A DNA stretch of 64,000 bases from contig NZ_DASRGV010000114.1 of the NCBI RefSeq assembly GCF_035650855.1, positions 1 through 64,000 on the forward strand, read 5' to 3'. The notes under the pieces were generated by a model. The model was not told where the DNA came from. It did not search any database and worked only from the letters and a program-made list of their open reading frames with translations. Every line of letters starts with the position of its first letter. Position 1 is the first letter of the stretch. Shown here in pieces: positions 16,818 to 26,518 of the stretch. A program made the position numbers and the translations under genes. The DNA comes from Actinocrinis sp035650855. Its GTDB lineage: Bacteria; Actinomycetota; Actinomycetes; Streptomycetales; Catenulisporaceae.

Positions 16818-17743
16818 AGCCGAATTCCCGCCTCTCGCAGCGGATCAGAGGGCTGCCGCGACTCCGGCGTCCGCACCAGCAGCGCCCCCGGTCTGACCTG
16901 GACGGAGAGCAAGGTCGCGGTGCGATACGGATCCCCGTCGAGCTCCAGCGGCACCGGACGGCGCACCCGTGCCTCGACCTGCTTGGCCCGATAGCGGCTG
17001 ATGTACGGACCGTCGCGCCGCAGCACGATCCGCACCAGCACCCCGAGCCAGCCCCAAAGCCGGCCGTACGGCTCCAGGACGATCACGTCGAGTAAGCCGT
17101 CGTCCGGTTCGGCCGCCGGCATCAGGTCGATGCCGCCGTGCAGCCGCCCGTGGTTGCCGATGATCAGAGCTTTGACATGCCGGTGCCGCACCCGGCGCCC
17201 GTCCACGCGCAGCGTCACCCGCTCGCCGCGGTCGCGCAGATGGCGCAGGATCGAGGGCACGTAAGCCGGCCAGCCCACGCGCGCCTTGAGCCGTTCCGAC
17301 GCGTCGGCGATCATCGCCGCGTCAAGCCCGAGACCCGCCATGCCGACGAACACCCGGTCGCCCACCACGCCCAGGTCGATGCGCCGGTCCGATCCCTCCA
17401 GCAACACCGCGATCGCCTCGTCGAGCGCGCTGGGGATGCACAGCTGCCCGGCGAGCAGATTGCCGGTGCCCAGCGGCAGGATGCCGAGTACGACACCGGT
17501 GCCGCCCAGCGCCTCGGCCACCGCGTTCACCGTGCCGTCCCCGCCGCAGGCCACCACGAACTCGGCGCCGGACTCGACCGCAGACCCGGCCGCGGTCGCA
17601 CCGTTGTCCTCCGGTGTCGTCATGACCAGCCGGGGCTTCGGCCGGCCCTTCTCGGCGAAGGCGCGAGCCACGCGCTCGTGCAGCTCGGCCGCGGCGCGCG
17701 CGTCCGCCTTCGCCGCGTTCACGATCATGACCGTGTCGCTCAC
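16814..17743 (-). CDS. Diacylglycerol kinase family lipid kinase
   Basis: A 309-residue soluble lipid kinase of the DagK/YegS/LCB5 family. The catalytic GGDGT motif is at 67-71 and the GTGN motif at 92-95; the C-terminal beta-sandwich has the expected GLGLDA and DGLLDV segments. It would phosphorylate diacylglycerol (or a related lipid) with ATP. The GTG at 17743 is chosen because it has GGAGGG six bases upstream and overlaps the PAP2 stop codon as GTGA. With the PAP2 phosphatase upstream it could run a phosphatidate/diacylglycerol cycle. Confidence 0.88.
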   Translation of the reverse strand: MSDTVMIVNAAKADARAAAELHERVARAFAEKGRPKPRLVMTTPEDNGATAAGSAVESGAEFVVACGGDGTVNAVAEALGGTGVVLGILPLGTGNLLAGQLCIPSALDEAIAVLLEGSDRRIDLGVVGDRVFVGMAGLGLDAAMIADASERLKARVGWPAYVPSILRHLRDRGERVTLRVDGRRVRHRHVKALIIGNHGRLHGGIDLMPAAEPDDGLLDVIVLEPYGRLWGWLGVLVRIVLRRDGPYISRYRAKQVEARVRRPVPLELDGDPYRTATLLSVQVRPGALLVRTPESRQPSDPLREAGIRL

Positions 17744-18540
17744 CGGCGTCCCTCCGAGATCGCGGAGCGAGATCGGTATCTCGGGCCGCGCGCGGGGGAG
17801 AGGTGGGCCCGGCCAGACAGCGGGCGTTGCGCGTACACGGCGTGTACGGCGATCGCGAGCGAGCAGGCGCCGAGGAGGAACCCGGCGACGACGTCGCTGG
17901 GATGGTGCATCCCCCGGTACAGGCGCGCGAACGCCACCGCGGCCGGCATCAGCAGCAGGAGCCAGGCCTGCCAGCGTCCCGTCCCGCGCGCGATCAGCCA
18001 GGCCACGGCCCCGTACAGGGCCATGGCCGCGGCGGTGTGCCCGGACGGGAAGCTCGACGTGGGCGGCGAATGATCGAGCTCGATGACGCCCGGACGAGAG
18101 CGGTGCACCAGCACGGTCGTGATCAGGAAGAGGCTGACCTCGATCAGCAGCGCCGACGCGATGAGCGCCGAGGCCCGCCACCGGCGCGTGACGAGCCGCG
18201 CGACGATGATTGCCGCCACCGCCAACAGGACCGTGACCGGCGTGTCGGCCACCGTCGACAACACGCCGGTCACCGTGGTGAGCACCGGGTCGCGATGCGC
18301 CGCGAGACCGCGGTCTACGCCGTCTTCGGCGGTGAACGGCCACGCGTGAGCGAACGAGTGTGTCACCAACCACCCGAGCCCGACCATCACCGCGCCGAGC
18401 AACAGCACCGAGAGCAGCACCCAGATGACCGCGCGCCAACGCGTCGCGTCGCGGCCAACGGCGGCGCGGTTCGACCGCGTCACGTTAGATTCACTGCGGA
18501 GATACACGGCCCGGCTGGTTACCGCTTTCCGCGCACTCAT
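17740..18540 (-). CDS. PAP2 family membrane phosphatase
   Basis: A 266-residue phosphatase with about six membrane segments. The three PAP2 motifs are present: HRSRP (146-150), PSGH (165-168) and ARLYRGMHHPSD with catalytic His212 or 213 and Asp216. It would dephosphorylate phosphatidic acid or undecaprenyl pyrophosphate at the membrane. It is first in an operon with the lipid kinase (GTGA overlap) and YihY. The long basic N-terminus is less conserved, so a start further downstream is possible. Confidence 0.87.
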   Translation of the reverse strand: MSARKAVTSRAVYLRSESNVTRSNRAAVGRDATRWRAVIWVLLSVLLLGAVMVGLGWLVTHSFAHAWPFTAEDGVDRGLAAHRDPVLTTVTGVLSTVADTPVTVLLAVAAIIVARLVTRRWRASALIASALLIEVSLFLITTVLVHRSRPGVIELDHSPPTSSFPSGHTAAAMALYGAVAWLIARGTGRWQAWLLLLMPAAVAFARLYRGMHHPSDVVAGFLLGACSLAIAVHAVYAQRPLSGRAHLSPARGPRYRSRSAISEGRR

Positions 18541-18599
18541 GCGTCCCGGCCGCGCAACGCGTGATGCGCAGCCGGGGTTTCAGGCCACTGACGCCGCTA

Positions 18600-19904
<1,305 letters not shown>

Positions 19905-20006
19905 GCCGCTTCCTCGCGCCGATCGGCTGGTCCGGCCGCCGTCGCGGCCACCGCTCCTCCCACCGTAACCCGCGAGCCTGCCGCGAACACCGGAGGAGCG
20001 GAGAAC

Positions 20007-20042
20007 GGCACGCGGCTCCCGCCGGGGCGGGAGCCGGGTGCC
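20007..20042 (-). terminator. Hairpin terminator after the membrane protein gene
   Basis: A long GC-rich stem (core arms 20013-20023 and 20026-20036, extended by GGCAC/GTGCC) lies 20 bp after the stop codon of the gene ending at 20062. Confidence 0.75.
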
Positions 20043-20061
20043 GCGTTTACCGTCGCCGGAT

Positions 20062-20643
20062 TCAGGCGGCGGAGGTCTGCGGGACCTCGTGCACCAGGAT
20101 CTCCGCGTCCGGGGCGACCCGGCGGGAGTGCCAGAACCCGAAGCCGACCAGGATCGCCATCAGGAACGCCAGGGTGAAGGACGCGATGGCGGCCCAGAAG
20201 GCGATGGCCGCGAACACCGAGAACGCGTAGGCCTCGAGCAGCAGGCCGCGCAGGGTGGTGCCCCGGAAGACGGTCTGGACCTCGCCCTGCAGCGTGGTGT
20301 TCGTCGGGTCGGCCTGGGCGGCCGCGCTCACCTTCGAGTAGACCCCGCCGTACGGCATCTCGGACAGGTGCACCGCGATGAAGTGGTCGGCGTAGGCCTT
20401 GGCCTGCGGGCCGGTGGTCAGCTGCTGGCCGGCGTACTGGTTGAGGTACGGGCCGATCTCCGGGCTGGCCAGCGCCTGGCTGCCCTTGGCCGGGAAGGTG
20501 ATCTGCTGCTGGGAGAGCTGGTCGTGGACGTTGTTGCTGGCGAAGCTGTAGCCCCAGGTGGCCAGCACGCCGGCGATGAGAAGCGCCACCACGACCAAGA
20601 TGCCGCCGAGGCTGGCCAGGATGTCGAAAGTCTTGCGGCGCAT
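20062..20643 (-). CDS. Two-span membrane protein with extracytoplasmic domain, unknown
   Basis: A 193-residue protein with membrane segments near residues 11-31 and 140-172 that flank an extracytoplasmic domain of about 110 residues rich in Gln and Ala. No family was recognised with confidence; similar two-span proteins are widespread in actinobacteria. The ATG at 20643 is preferred over an upstream GTG because GAAGGGG lies before it. The divergent gap to the dihydroorotate-dehydrogenase-like gene holds two DosR-like sites, so it may be hypoxia-regulated. Confidence 0.7.
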   Translation of the reverse strand: MRRKTFDILASLGGILVVVALLIAGVLATWGYSFASNNVHDQLSQQQITFPAKGSQALASPEIGPYLNQYAGQQLTTGPQAKAYADHFIAVHLSEMPYGGVYSKVSAAAQADPTNTTLQGEVQTVFRGTTLRGLLLEAYAFSVFAAIAFWAAIASFTLAFLMAILVGFGFWHSRRVAPDAEILVHEVPQTSAA

Positions 20644-20741
20644 GACGCCACCCCTTCTGGTTTTTTCGCGTATCAGGTCTTGGCCCTCACGATCCACCCG
20701 AGGGCGAGACGGCAGTAATGGACCGTCCGACCTGGTAATCC

Positions 20742-20755
20742 GGGCCGAAAGTCCC
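20742..20755. promoter_or_regulatory. DosR/DevR-like box
   Basis: GGGCCGAAAGTCCC fits GGGNC-N4-GNCCC exactly and matches 12 of 14 positions of the mycobacterial DosR core GGGACTWWAGTCCC. It lies in the gap between divergent genes starting at 20643 and 20910. Identified by eye. Confidence 0.5.
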
Positions 20756-20812
20756 CAGCAGGGCCCCCGGCTCGGCGGGAGTACAGGCGGCGCGGGACCG
20801 AACCCTGATGCC

Positions 20813-20826
20813 GGGACCTTGGGCCC
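20813..20826. promoter_or_regulatory. DosR/DevR-like box
   Basis: GGGACCTTGGGCCC fits GGGNC-N4-GNCCC exactly (11 of 14 to the mycobacterial core), 84 bp before the dihydroorotate-dehydrogenase-like start. Confidence 0.45.
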
Positions 20827-20909
20827 TGGGCCGGCCTCTCGCGCGCGTGCTTCGCTTGAGGCCGCGGGCGAATTCTGCGGATCCCGCGCAGGCGGAGGTA
20901 GGAGACTTC

Positions 20910-21923
20910 ATGGACCTGACGACCCGTTACCTGGGCCTGGAGCTGCGCAACCCGATCGTCGCCTCCGCCGGGCCGCTCTCACGCACCGTCGACGGCGTGC
21001 GCCGCCTTGCCGACAGCGGCGCCGGCGCCGTCGTGCTGGCCTCCCTCTTCGAGGAGCAGATCCGCCGCGAGGCCGAGTACGACCCGCAGCCGGGGCAGCT
21101 GGGGACGGACGACTTCGCCGACGCGTTGACCTTTCTGCCACCGGGCGGCCAGCGGCACGGCCCGCACGGCTACCTTGACCTGATCGAGAAGGCCGTCGCG
21201 GCGGTCGAGGTCCCGGTGATCGCGAGCCTCAACGGCTGCACCACCGGCGGTTGGACGAACTACGCGACCGCGATGCAAAGCGCCGGGGCTGCCGCGATCG
21301 AGCTGAACCTGTACTTCCCGCAGGCCGACGCGCTCACCCCGGGCCGCGAGGTCGAGCAGCGGCACATCGAGGTGCTCACCACCGTCAAGGCGGCGGTCGA
21401 CATCCCGGTGGCGGTCAAGATCGCGCCCTACTTCAGCTCCCCGGGCGAGTTCGCGCTGCGCCTCGACCACGTCGGCGCGGACGGCCTCGTGCTGTTCAAC
21501 CGGTTCATGCAGACCGGCATCGACCCGGACACCCTGCGGGTGAGCGCCACCTTCGAGCTCTCCCGCCCGGCGGACGCCGCCTACCCGCGCACCTGGATCG
21601 CGCGGCTGCGCGGACGCGTCAACGCCTCCCTCGCGGCGACCGGCGGCGTCGACCAGCCCGGCGACGTGGCCGCGTACCTGCTGGCCGGCGCCGACGTGGT
21701 GATGACGACCTCCGCCCTGCTGCGCCACGGCCCCGAGCACATCGGTTCGCTGCTCGACGGGCTGTCCGCGTGGATGCAGCGCAAGGGCTTCAGCGATCTG
21801 GAGCAGGTACGCGGCATGCTCGCCGAGGCCACGTCGCGGCACGGCAACACCGAGGCCAGCGCCCGCGCCGGATACCTCGACGCCCTGCATCAGGCGACTG
21901 AGCTGTACGCGCCGGACCGCTGA
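20910..21923 (+). CDS. Dihydroorotate dehydrogenase-like flavoprotein
   Basis: A 337-residue FMN-type TIM barrel of the DHOD-like family. Marks include the N-terminal LGLELRNPIVASAGPL segment, IASLNGCTTGGW (about 108-119), AIELNLYFP, VKIAPYF and the phosphate-binding ATGGVDQPGD region. In other bacteria this paralogue group sits beside pyruvate:ferredoxin oxidoreductase rather than pyrimidine genes, so it may be a redox partner and not a pyrimidine enzyme; here it has no obvious partner. The ATG has GGAGA upstream. Two DosR-like boxes in its promoter region hint at control by low oxygen. Confidence 0.83.
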   Translation: MDLTTRYLGLELRNPIVASAGPLSRTVDGVRRLADSGAGAVVLASLFEEQIRREAEYDPQPGQLGTDDFADALTFLPPGGQRHGPHGYLDLIEKAVAAVEVPVIASLNGCTTGGWTNYATAMQSAGAAAIELNLYFPQADALTPGREVEQRHIEVLTTVKAAVDIPVAVKIAPYFSSPGEFALRLDHVGADGLVLFNRFMQTGIDPDTLRVSATFELSRPADAAYPRTWIARLRGRVNASLAATGGVDQPGDVAAYLLAGADVVMTTSALLRHGPEHIGSLLDGLSAWMQRKGFSDLEQVRGMLAEATSRHGNTEASARAGYLDALHQATELYAPDR

Positions 21924-21975
21924 CGCTGAAGACCGCCGAAGACCGCTGATTCGGAAGAGCTGGTCGGTTTCCCCG

Positions 21976-23028
21976 TCACGCCGGGTAAGTGCTGGTCTCA
22001 GTGGCTTTGACGGTGGCCCAGACCTCGGCGCCTGGAGCCAGGTCGAGTTCGGCGAGGGCGGCCGGGGTGATGTCGGCGGCGATCGGCAGCGGACCGGTCA
22101 GGTCGATGCGTACGTGGTCGCCACGCCGTTCGATGCCCGCGACGGTGACCGGCCATTGGTTGCGAGGAGTGCCGTTGGGGCGGGTGCGGTAGAGCGCGAC
22201 GGCGGTGGGGCGGAAGGCGACGAACACCGGGCCCTGACGCGAGTCGGCGGTAGTGATCTCAGCCCCCTGCGTCAGGAGCACGCGGTGGTCGGTCGCGGTG
22301 CCGCGGTAGAGGTTGAGGCCGACGAGGCGGGCGATGTACTCGGTGCGTGGATGCCTGGCGATCTCGCCGGGCGCTCCGGCCTGCACCAGCTGTCCGTGTT
22401 CGATGACGATCAGGCGGTCGGCGAGGATCATCGCGTCGAGCGGGTCGTGGGTCACCAGCAGGGTCGCGCCGGTGAAGTCGGCCAGATGGTGGCGCAGCCG
22501 GGTGCGGATGTCCAGGCGGGTGTGGGCGTCGAGGGCCGCGAGGGGTTCGTCGAGCAGCAGCAGCCGCGGGCTGGTGGCCAGGGCCCGGGCGAGGGCGACT
22601 CGCTGGGCCTGACCGCCGGAGAGGGCGGCGGGGCGCGCGGCGGCGTGCTCGCTCAGCCCCAGGCGTTCGAGCCAGGCCGCGGCCACGGTGCGCGCGTCGG
22701 CCTTGGAGCGGCCTTGGCAGCGCAGCCCGAAGGCGACGTTGTCGAGCGCGGAGAGATGGGGGAAGAGCAGGTAATCCTGGAAGAGCAGGCCGATGCCGCG
22801 CCGCTCGGTGGGGATGCGGCGCCCGGTCGAGGTGTCTTCGACCACTGCGTCGTCGATGGTGATTCGGCCGCTGCTGAGCGCGTTGAGGCCGGCCAGCGTG
22901 CGCAGGGTCGTGGTCTTGCCCGCGCCGTTCGGTCCGAGCAGCGCGACGACTTGCCCGGCCTCGATGTGCAGGTCGAGGTCGAGGGCGAAGCCGGGCCGCT
23001 CGACGCGCAGGCGGGCGTCGACGCTCAT
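21976..23028 (-). CDS. modC: Molybdate ABC transporter ATP-binding protein
   Basis: A 350-residue ATPase that powers molybdate import. The Walker A motif GPNGAGKT is at 32-39, the signature LSGGQAQRVA near 138 and Walker B LLLLDEPLAALD near 160. A C-terminal TOBE/Mop-like domain (about 285-350) is expected to bind molybdate for feedback. It is the last gene of a mopI-modA-modB-modC operon. A 70-bp gap separates it from modB. Confidence 0.92.
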   Translation of the reverse strand: MSVDARLRVERPGFALDLDLHIEAGQVVALLGPNGAGKTTTLRTLAGLNALSSGRITIDDAVVEDTSTGRRIPTERRGIGLLFQDYLLFPHLSALDNVAFGLRCQGRSKADARTVAAAWLERLGLSEHAAARPAALSGGQAQRVALARALATSPRLLLLDEPLAALDAHTRLDIRTRLRHHLADFTGATLLVTHDPLDAMILADRLIVIEHGQLVQAGAPGEIARHPRTEYIARLVGLNLYRGTATDHRVLLTQGAEITTADSRQGPVFVAFRPTAVALYRTRPNGTPRNQWPVTVAGIERRGDHVRIDLTGPLPIAADITPAALAELDLAPGAEVWATVKATETSTYPA

Positions 23029-23098
23029 CCGGCGCCCAGGCTGGCGGTGAGGCCCGCGGCGTCCAGGCCCCCTGTGTGCGCGTCCACCGTGTCCGCGT

Positions 23099-23956
23099 TC
23101 ATGCCGTCGTCATCCAGCGCTCGCGCAGCGCGGCCAGCACCGTGATCGAGACCGCCAGCAGGATCAGGCTGAGCACGATCGCGGCCTGCGGATCGTCCTG
23201 CAGGGCGAGGTAGACGGCCAGCGGCATGGTCTGCGTGGTGCCCGGGAAGTTGCCGGCGAAGGTGATGGTGGCGCCGAACTCGCCGAGCGCGCGGGCCCAG
23301 GCCAGCACCGCGCCCGCGGCGACGCCCGGGGCGATCAGCGGCAGGGTGACCCGGCGGAAGGTGGTCCAGCCGGAGGCGCCCAGCGTCGCGGCGGCGTCCT
23401 CGAACCGGGGGTCCGCCGCGCGCAGCGCCCCCTCCACGCTGAGCACGAGGAACGGCATGGCGACGAACGCCTCGGCCAGCACGACCCCCGCGGTGGTGAA
23501 CGGCAGGGTGATGCCGAACCAGGAATCCAGGTACTGCCCGAGGATCCCGCGCCGGCCGAGGGCCAGCAGCAGCGCGACGCCGCCGACGACCGGGGGCAGC
23601 ACCAGCGGAACGGTGATCAGCGCGCGCAGCAGGCGCCGGCCGGGGAAGCGCGCGCGGGCCAGCAGCCAGGCCAGCGGCACCCCGAGCACGAGCGCGAGCG
23701 CGGTGGCCAGGCTCGCGGTGACCAGCGAGAGACGCAGCGCCTGGAGCACCTGGGTGCCGCGCAGCTGCGCGGTCAGGTCGCTCCACGGGGTGCGCACCAG
23801 CAGCCCGATCAGGGGCAGGGTCAGGAACGCCACACCGAGCAGCGCGGGCAGCAGCAGTGCGAGCGGCACGCGCCGGTTCGCGGTCGGGTGCGGGACGCGC
23901 CGCGGGCCTGTGGCGCGTCCCGTTCGAGGCCTGAGGCTCGGGGCTCGGCCGGGCAT
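23099..23956 (-). CDS. modB: Molybdate ABC transporter permease
   Basis: A 285-residue permease with about six membrane segments; the coupling EAA-like loop reads EDAAATLGASGWTTFRRVTLPLIAPG. Its ATG shares one base with the modA stop (TGATG), so translation is coupled. It forms the membrane channel for molybdate with ModC and receives substrate from ModA. The first 25 residues are basic and variable. Confidence 0.92.
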   Translation of the reverse strand: MPGRAPSLRPRTGRATGPRRVPHPTANRRVPLALLLPALLGVAFLTLPLIGLLVRTPWSDLTAQLRGTQVLQALRLSLVTASLATALALVLGVPLAWLLARARFPGRRLLRALITVPLVLPPVVGGVALLLALGRRGILGQYLDSWFGITLPFTTAGVVLAEAFVAMPFLVLSVEGALRAADPRFEDAAATLGASGWTTFRRVTLPLIAPGVAAGAVLAWARALGEFGATITFAGNFPGTTQTMPLAVYLALQDDPQAAIVLSLILLAVSITVLAALRERWMTTA

Positions 23957-24798
23957 CACGGGCTCTGGAAGCCGGCCGCGTCGAGCACTTCGCGGCCGTG
24001 CGCGGAGAGTACGAACGCGACGAAGGCCTGTGCGGCCGCAGCGTTCGGGGCGTCCTTGAGCACGACGATCGGGTAGGTGTTGATCGCCTTGGCGGCTTCG
24101 GTGAAGTCCACGCCCTGCACCTTGCCGCCGGCCGCCTTCACGTCGGTCTGGTAGACCAGCGCCGCGTCGACCTCGCCGAGCTCGACCTTGGTCAGCGCCG
24201 CCTTGACGTCCGTCTCGAGGGTGACGGGAGTGATCTTGACGTTGCCCGCGGCCTCGGCCTTCGCGGCCGCCGCGCCGCAGGGCACGGTGGTCGCGCACAG
24301 TGCGACCTTGATCCCAGGCTTCGTCAGGTCAGGCAGGGTCTTGATGCCCTTCGGGTCGCCGGGCGGCACCGCGATCTCCAGCTGGTTCTTGACGAACACG
24401 GTCGGCGTGCCGGTCGCGTCGCCGGCCTTGGTGACGGTGTTCATCGTGGTGGTGCTGGCCGCGGCGAACACGTCCGCCGGCGCCCCGGAGACGATGCTGG
24501 CGGCCAGGGTGTCCGAGCCGCCGAAGTTGAACTTGACGGTCACACCCGCGTGTGCCGCCTCGAAGTCCTTGCCCAGCTGGGTGAAGGTACCGGTCAGCGA
24601 GGCCGCGGCGAACACGGTCACGGTGCCGGACAGCGCGGCGGCCGACGATGCGGCGCCGGAGGAGGCCGCCGTCGGCGCACCGCCAGAGCCAGAGCCAGAG
24701 CCAGAGCTGGAGGAGCATCCGGCCGCGGCAGCCAGCGCCACGGCCCCGGCCAGGGCCAGAGCCGAGGCGGTGCGGCCGCCGCGCAGCGCGAACGTCAT
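23956..24798 (-). CDS. modA: Molybdate-binding lipoprotein of the ABC transporter
   Basis: A 280-residue extracytoplasmic binding protein. A lipoprotein signal ends in the lipobox AAAGC (Cys near residue 27), then a Ser/Gly/Ala linker, then the oxyanion-binding fold with FAAASLTGTF, FNFGGSDTLAASI and GAPADVFAAAS segments that form the molybdate pocket. The ATG at 24798 has GGGAG five bases upstream; a GTG two codons earlier is also possible. It is upstream of modB with a TGATG overlap. Confidence 0.92.
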   Translation of the reverse strand: MTFALRGGRTASALALAGAVALAAAAGCSSSSGSGSGSGGAPTAASSGAASSAAALSGTVTVFAAASLTGTFTQLGKDFEAAHAGVTVKFNFGGSDTLAASIVSGAPADVFAAASTTTMNTVTKAGDATGTPTVFVKNQLEIAVPPGDPKGIKTLPDLTKPGIKVALCATTVPCGAAAAKAEAAGNVKITPVTLETDVKAALTKVELGEVDAALVYQTDVKAAGGKVQGVDFTEAAKAINTYPIVVLKDAPNAAAAQAFVAFVLSAHGREVLDAAGFQSP

Positions 24799-24836
24799 GA
24801 TCACTCCCGGTGGTCTGGGGCCGCGGCGCGGCCCGG

Positions 24837-25235
24837 TTAGAGCTCGACGACGACGTTGGTGGACTTGACCACCGCGACGGCCACCTTGCCGACCTGCAGG
24901 TCGAGCTCGTCGGCGGCCTCGCGGCTCATCAGCGAGACGATCCGGTGCGGTCCGGCCTGGATCTCCACCTGGGCCATCACTCCGTCGCGCACCACCTGGG
25001 TCACGATCCCGCGCAGCCGGTTGCGCGCCGAGGAGACCGCGCCGGCCCGCTCCTGCTCGGTGGTGTCGCGCTGGGACGCGGCGAACGCGGCCAGGTCGGT
25101 CCCGGCGATCCGCCGGTGCCCGTTCGGCTCGCGCTCGGCGGGCAGCCTGCCGGTGTCGACCCAGCGGCGCACGGTGTCCGCGCTGACGCCGAGCAGCTCG
25201 GCGGCTTCACTGATCCCAAACGTCGGCACGTCCAC
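24837..25235 (-). CDS. HTH-TOBE molybdenum-binding regulator
   Basis: A 132-residue protein joining a MerR/excisionase-type helix-turn-helix (about 6-50, SEAAELLGVSADTVRRWVDTGRLPA) to a single molybdenum-pterin/TOBE domain (about 68-132, SARNRLRGIVTQV). It begins the mod operon and most likely senses molybdate and represses the operon through the inverted repeat just upstream of its start. Such fused HTH-Mop proteins replace ModE in many actinobacteria. Confidence 0.88.
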   Translation of the reverse strand: MDVPTFGISEAAELLGVSADTVRRWVDTGRLPAEREPNGHRRIAGTDLAAFAASQRDTTEQERAGAVSSARNRLRGIVTQVVRDGVMAQVEIQAGPHRIVSLMSREAADELDLQVGKVAVAVVKSTNVVVEL

Positions 25236-25544
25236 ACGATAACCCGGAAGATGCTAGGCGAATCGCCACCACAGCATCGGAGTGGCGATAGAAATGAGAC
25301 TGTGATCCTCGCATCTGCGAGATGCGGCACTTCCCTACTTCCCTGGCCCTCGGTCCGCGTACGTGGCGTCGATTTGCCTCAGCGTTGGTCGATGCGGTTA
25401 GTGTCTTCACCGGCCGGGCACACCATCGCCAAGGTTCGACGACCGAGTCGGTCCTGCGGAGGTCTCGGGGAGGGCGCGAGTGTCGCTACGGCGAGGACGG
25501 CACGCGGGGACAGCCGGGCGGTTCGTGCTGCAGGAGGCGAGCGC
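25236..25544. other. 309-bp divergent intergenic region, mod operon to TrpC-like gene
   Basis: No gene is credible here. It holds the 28-bp ModE-like inverted repeat (25262-25289) and a small hairpin, GCATCT-gcg-AGATGC (25311-25325). The rest shows no clear structure; the ribosome site for the following GTG start is at its right end. Confidence 0.5.
25262..25289. promoter_or_regulatory. 28-bp inverted repeat resembling a ModE box
   Basis: Arms ATCGCCAC and GTGGCGAT (perfect 8 bp) bound a 28-bp element. Total length and the outer ATCGC...GCGAT bases match the layout of the E. coli ModE operator, though the inner AT-rich part differs. It lies 27 bp before the start of the HTH-TOBE regulator, in the position expected for autoregulation by molybdate. 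Confidence 0.6.
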
Positions 25545-26339
25545 GTGAGCCGGATACCCGAGACGCTGCTGGCGAGTGTGCGAGCGCAGGTCGCCGCGCG
25601 TGAGGCCCGGATGCCGCTCGCGGAGATCAAGGAACGAGCGCTCGCGCGGCCGAGGCCGCAAGGCGGGATCCGGGCGCTGCGCGGCGAGCGGATCGCCGTG
25701 ATCGCGGAGCTCGATCCCGCGAACGCGGAGTGCTGCGGAGTGGTCGGCCAGTGGGAGGACTGCGGCGTCGGCGCGATCGCCATGGCGCCCTCTCCTCATC
25801 CGGCGCCGGAGCCGTGGCGTCAGATGGCGGCGGTGTCTTCGCGCACGCGGATGCCCGTGCTGTGCATGGACCTGGTCGTCTCCAGCTATCAGCTCTGGGA
25901 AGCCCGCGCGAACGGCGCGGACCTGGTGTTGCTGACGGCGGCGGCATTGCCGCGTGAAGCGCTGGTCTCGCTCGTGGAGCGGACCGCTTCGCTCGGCCTG
26001 GCGGCTCTCGTCGAAGTGCGCGACGGACCGGACCTGGTGCTGGCGCTGCGCGCCGGTGCCCGCGCGGTGCTGGTGCGGGCGCCCGAGCACACGGACCCGG
26101 AGGCGGCGCGTGCCGCGATCCGTGAGCTGCTGCCCATGGTTCCCGGCGACGTCGTGCGGGTGGCCGAGTGCGGACCGGCGGGCCGCTCGGATCTGATCGC
26201 CTACGCGAGGCAGGGCGCTGACGCGGTACTGCTCGGGCGCTCGGCGCTGGCCGGCACCGATCCGTGCGCGACCCTGACCGGATTGGTGTCGATCGGCGCG
26301 CATCCTTCACTCGCCCGACGCGGCGCGCAGACGGTCTGA
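25545..26339 (+). CDS. Indole-3-glycerol-phosphate-synthase-like protein, probably non-catalytic
   Basis: A 264-residue barrel clearly related to TrpC: the N-terminal helix region, the SYQLWEARANGAD segment (family DPYQVYEARAAGAD) and the C-terminal GADAVLLGRSAL segment align. Key residues are changed: the first catalytic lysine (IAEIKRxSPS) is IAELDPANA, with Asp57 in place of Lys; the second lysine (RKDF) is CMDL, with Met108; the conserved Asn-Asn of the fifth-sixth strand region is lost. Glu157 remains. It is therefore unlikely to make indole-3-glycerol phosphate. The GTG at 25545 has GGAGG upstream. No other trp gene is near, and its role is unknown. Confidence 0.75.
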   Translation: MSRIPETLLASVRAQVAAREARMPLAEIKERALARPRPQGGIRALRGERIAVIAELDPANAECCGVVGQWEDCGVGAIAMAPSPHPAPEPWRQMAAVSSRTRMPVLCMDLVVSSYQLWEARANGADLVLLTAAALPREALVSLVERTASLGLAALVEVRDGPDLVLALRAGARAVLVRAPEHTDPEAARAAIRELLPMVPGDVVRVAECGPAGRSDLIAYARQGADAVLLGRSALAGTDPCATLTGLVSIGAHPSLARRGAQTV

Positions 26340-26356
26340 CCCCGCCCCGCCCTCCA

Positions 26357-26427
26357 GCGAGCCGCGGTTGTCAAGGCACTGCCCCTTTGGGCACGTATCG
26401 CGTCCAACGAGGCAGAACGCGGCTCGC
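26357..26427 (+). other. Structured intergenic segment, possible RNA element
   Basis: Distant 10-bp arms GCGAGCCGCG (26357-26366) and CGCGGCTCGC (26418-26427) enclose a small TGCCC-CTTT-GGGCA hairpin (26380-26393). It could be a terminator of the TrpC-like gene or a leader of the next gene. No riboswitch class is recognised. Confidence 0.35.
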
Positions 26428-26518
26428 GGCATTGCTGGCCGCTGGAGCGGATCCCTACCGTCAAAGCTCTGACGGGCCGCACGTGCGGCCGGTGGACGAG
26501 CCGGGAGGGGATCGCGGG

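Noticed and set aside
17740..18439. Extension of the lipid kinase frame upstream to 18439
   Set aside because: It runs through the PAP2 gene in another frame; GTG at 17743 with GGAGGG and a GTGA overlap is the better start.
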